A stretch of DNA of 64,000 bases, from NCBI RefSeq assembly GCF_900129425.1, contig NZ_LT670817.1, positions 6,820,001 to 6,884,000 of the forward strand, given 5' to 3'. The notes under the pieces are model-generated. The model was not told where the DNA came from, did no database searches, and saw nothing but the letters and a program-made list of their open reading frames with translations. Both the position numbers and the translations under genes were made by a program. The stretch comes from Bradyrhizobium erythrophlei (GTDB taxonomy: Bacteria; Pseudomonadota; Alphaproteobacteria; Rhizobiales; Xanthobacteraceae). Shown here in pieces: positions 63,283 to 64,000 of this stretch (position 1 is the first letter of the stretch; every line of letters starts with the position of its first letter).

Positions 63283-63727
63283 GTCGATCCCCATCGCTTT
63301 AAACACAGTCCCGTTCCGGCGCCCCCAGGGACAAGCGGTAACCGACTGCAACCAAATTCCGTAACCTGTTCGCAATCTGGAACGCGCCACCCGTTCAGTG
63401 AAAGCAAAAAAGACAAGCATTTGCCGCCTTTTTGGGCGTTATCGCCATCGGGCAAAATGTTGTCAGCGTGTGTTGCATTACAACAACAACTTCGCGTGAT
63501 TTTCGTGCCGGTCAGGCGACTTTTGGGCAACAGGCCGGCTTCGGGAAGGAAGAGCCAGACGCCGGCTGATCGAGACCCAATCGAATCAGCCGCCTGGGCT
63601 ACGCCCCTGCGTGCAGCGGGGCCGATCAACCGGAAAAATGTTCGGGGACCTCCCGGCATGAAAAAGGCCGCAGCGACGGGCGCTGCGGCCTTGAAGCGTG
63701 ACCCTCGGTAACCGGGCCGCGTTGGCG
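63283..63727. other. Intergenic region, only a terminator seen
   Basis: A 445-nt gap between the porin start and the end of the next minus-strand gene. It contains the terminator at 63664-63692. The rest must hold the porin promoter, but I see no clear -35/-10 pair. No gene is supported. Confidence 0.5.
63664..63692 (-). terminator. Rho-independent terminator for the Pro/Ala-rich gene
   Basis: Perfect 12-bp stem AAGGCCGCAGCG / CGCTGCGGCCTT with a 5-nt loop. On the minus strand it is followed by TTTTT. It lies 36 nt beyond the stop of the gene that runs off the window. Confidence 0.93.
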
Positions 63728-64000
63728 CTATTTGTCGTCGTCGTCGCTGGATGACGACGGGGCCGACGAAATCTCGCCGCCCGAGTGCCCCCATGACGGC
63801 GCGGTACTTGGAGCAGGACTCGAAACAACGGGACTTGAAACAGCGGGACCTGGGCCCGCCCAGCTCGGAGCTGATGGGACCGGCGTCGGAGCAGGCTTTG
63901 GCGCCGGAGCCGGCTTGGGTGCGGCGGGCTTGGACACGACAGGCTTGGGTGCCGCAGGCGCAGCAGGCTTGGGCGCGACGGCCTTCGGTGCGGCGGCCTT
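63728..64000 (-). CDS. C-terminal part of a Pro/Ala/Lys-rich protein (partial)
   Basis: The frame is open from the window edge to TAG at 63728, at least 90 residues. The sequence is a run of KPAAP/KPAP-type repeats, then a Ser/Pro/Gly stretch (SWAGPGPAVSSPV), and a Ser-Asp tail ending SSSSDDDDK. No fold is expected in this part; the real domain, if any, lies beyond 64000. The open frame and the terminator just downstream support a genuine gene. Function unknown. Confidence 0.6.
   Translation of the reverse strand, partial: KAAAPKAVAPKPAAPAAPKPVVSKPAAPKPAPAPKPAPTPVPSAPSWAGPGPAVSSPVVSSPAPSTAPSWGHSGGEISSAPSSSSDDDDK

Noticed and set aside
63728..63937. A complete 69-residue gene at the window end
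   Set aside because: The open frame continues unbroken past 63937 to the edge with the same KPAAP repeats, so the internal Met is probably not the start.

Overview
The window looks like a chromosomal segment of a Bradyrhizobium-type alphaproteobacterium (Nitrobacteraceae). The DNA is GC-rich. The gene set fits this group: an HWE histidine kinase, a HisG/HisZ pair, DUF2093, DUF4170, DUF2076 and DUF3035-like proteins, and a BacA-like ABC transporter with its own ATPase domain. The gaps hold many long palindromes of the kind common in Bradyrhizobium and Rhodopseudomonas. I see no rRNA, tRNA, CRISPR array, transposase, integrase or phage module. About 60 protein genes are called. Most are housekeeping, with a few accessory patches.

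Layout. 0-6 kb: HWE kinase, omega-amino-acid aminotransferase, small membrane protein, a degenerate EAL protein resembling flagellar TipF, a HAD hydrolase and a lone CheY. 6.4-15.3 kb: ribF, ileS, lspA, a BamF/DUF3035-like exported protein and a catalytic/non-catalytic pair of M16 peptidases. 15.5-19.6 kb: arfB, then a periplasmic GMC dehydrogenase module (cytochrome c, glyoxalase-like VOC protein, Tat-exported small subunit, GMC flavoprotein) and a ribbon-helix-helix regulator. 19.8-29.2 kb: mutL, rsmD, an RluB-type pseudouridine synthase with a very long disordered N-terminus, tadA, a fluoroacetate dehalogenase, an acyl-CoA dehydrogenase and purD. 29.3-32.3 kb: a compact four-gene operon (two related membrane-anchored hydrolases, a membrane protein, a winged-helix regulator) behind a candidate operator. 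32.4-41.7 kb: xseA, a DLH-like protein with its nucleophile replaced, and a six-gene minus-strand operon for Kdo-lipid A assembly (lpxK, waaA, acyltransferase, DUF4170, CysQ-like phosphatase, PmbA/TldE). 41.8-51.6 kb: ubiA, rsmE, hisZ-hisG, a polyprenyl-phosphate glycosyltransferase with a YdjC/HpnK/NaxD-type deacetylase, DUF2076, an L,D-transpeptidase and a CheZ-like phosphatase. 51.6-64 kb: a lipoprotein, groES-groEL with a CIRCE operator, unknown exported proteins, a CrtI-like oxidoreductase, lactate permease, the BacA/BclA-like ABC exporter, a TorF-type porin and the 3' end of a Pro/Ala-rich protein.

How the parts fit. The cell-envelope theme is strong: lipid A-Kdo completion, a possible lipid A or polyprenyl-sugar modification pair, lipoprotein processing, outer-membrane assembly, L,D-crosslinking and a porin. 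The motility pieces (TipF-like, CheY, CheZ-like) are scattered.

Most notable signals. (1) A palindromic repeat of about 133 bp is inserted in frame in ileS and adds about 45 residues at the editing/catalytic domain junction. (2) Such palindromes sit in 7 of 12 convergent gene gaps and in none of 11 divergent ones, and one splits groES from groEL. (3) The dehalogenase keeps every known defluorinase residue at the same number as the characterised Rhodopseudomonas enzyme. (4) The four-gene hydrolase operon has a triple half-site operator. All functional calls come from reading motifs; no searches were run.
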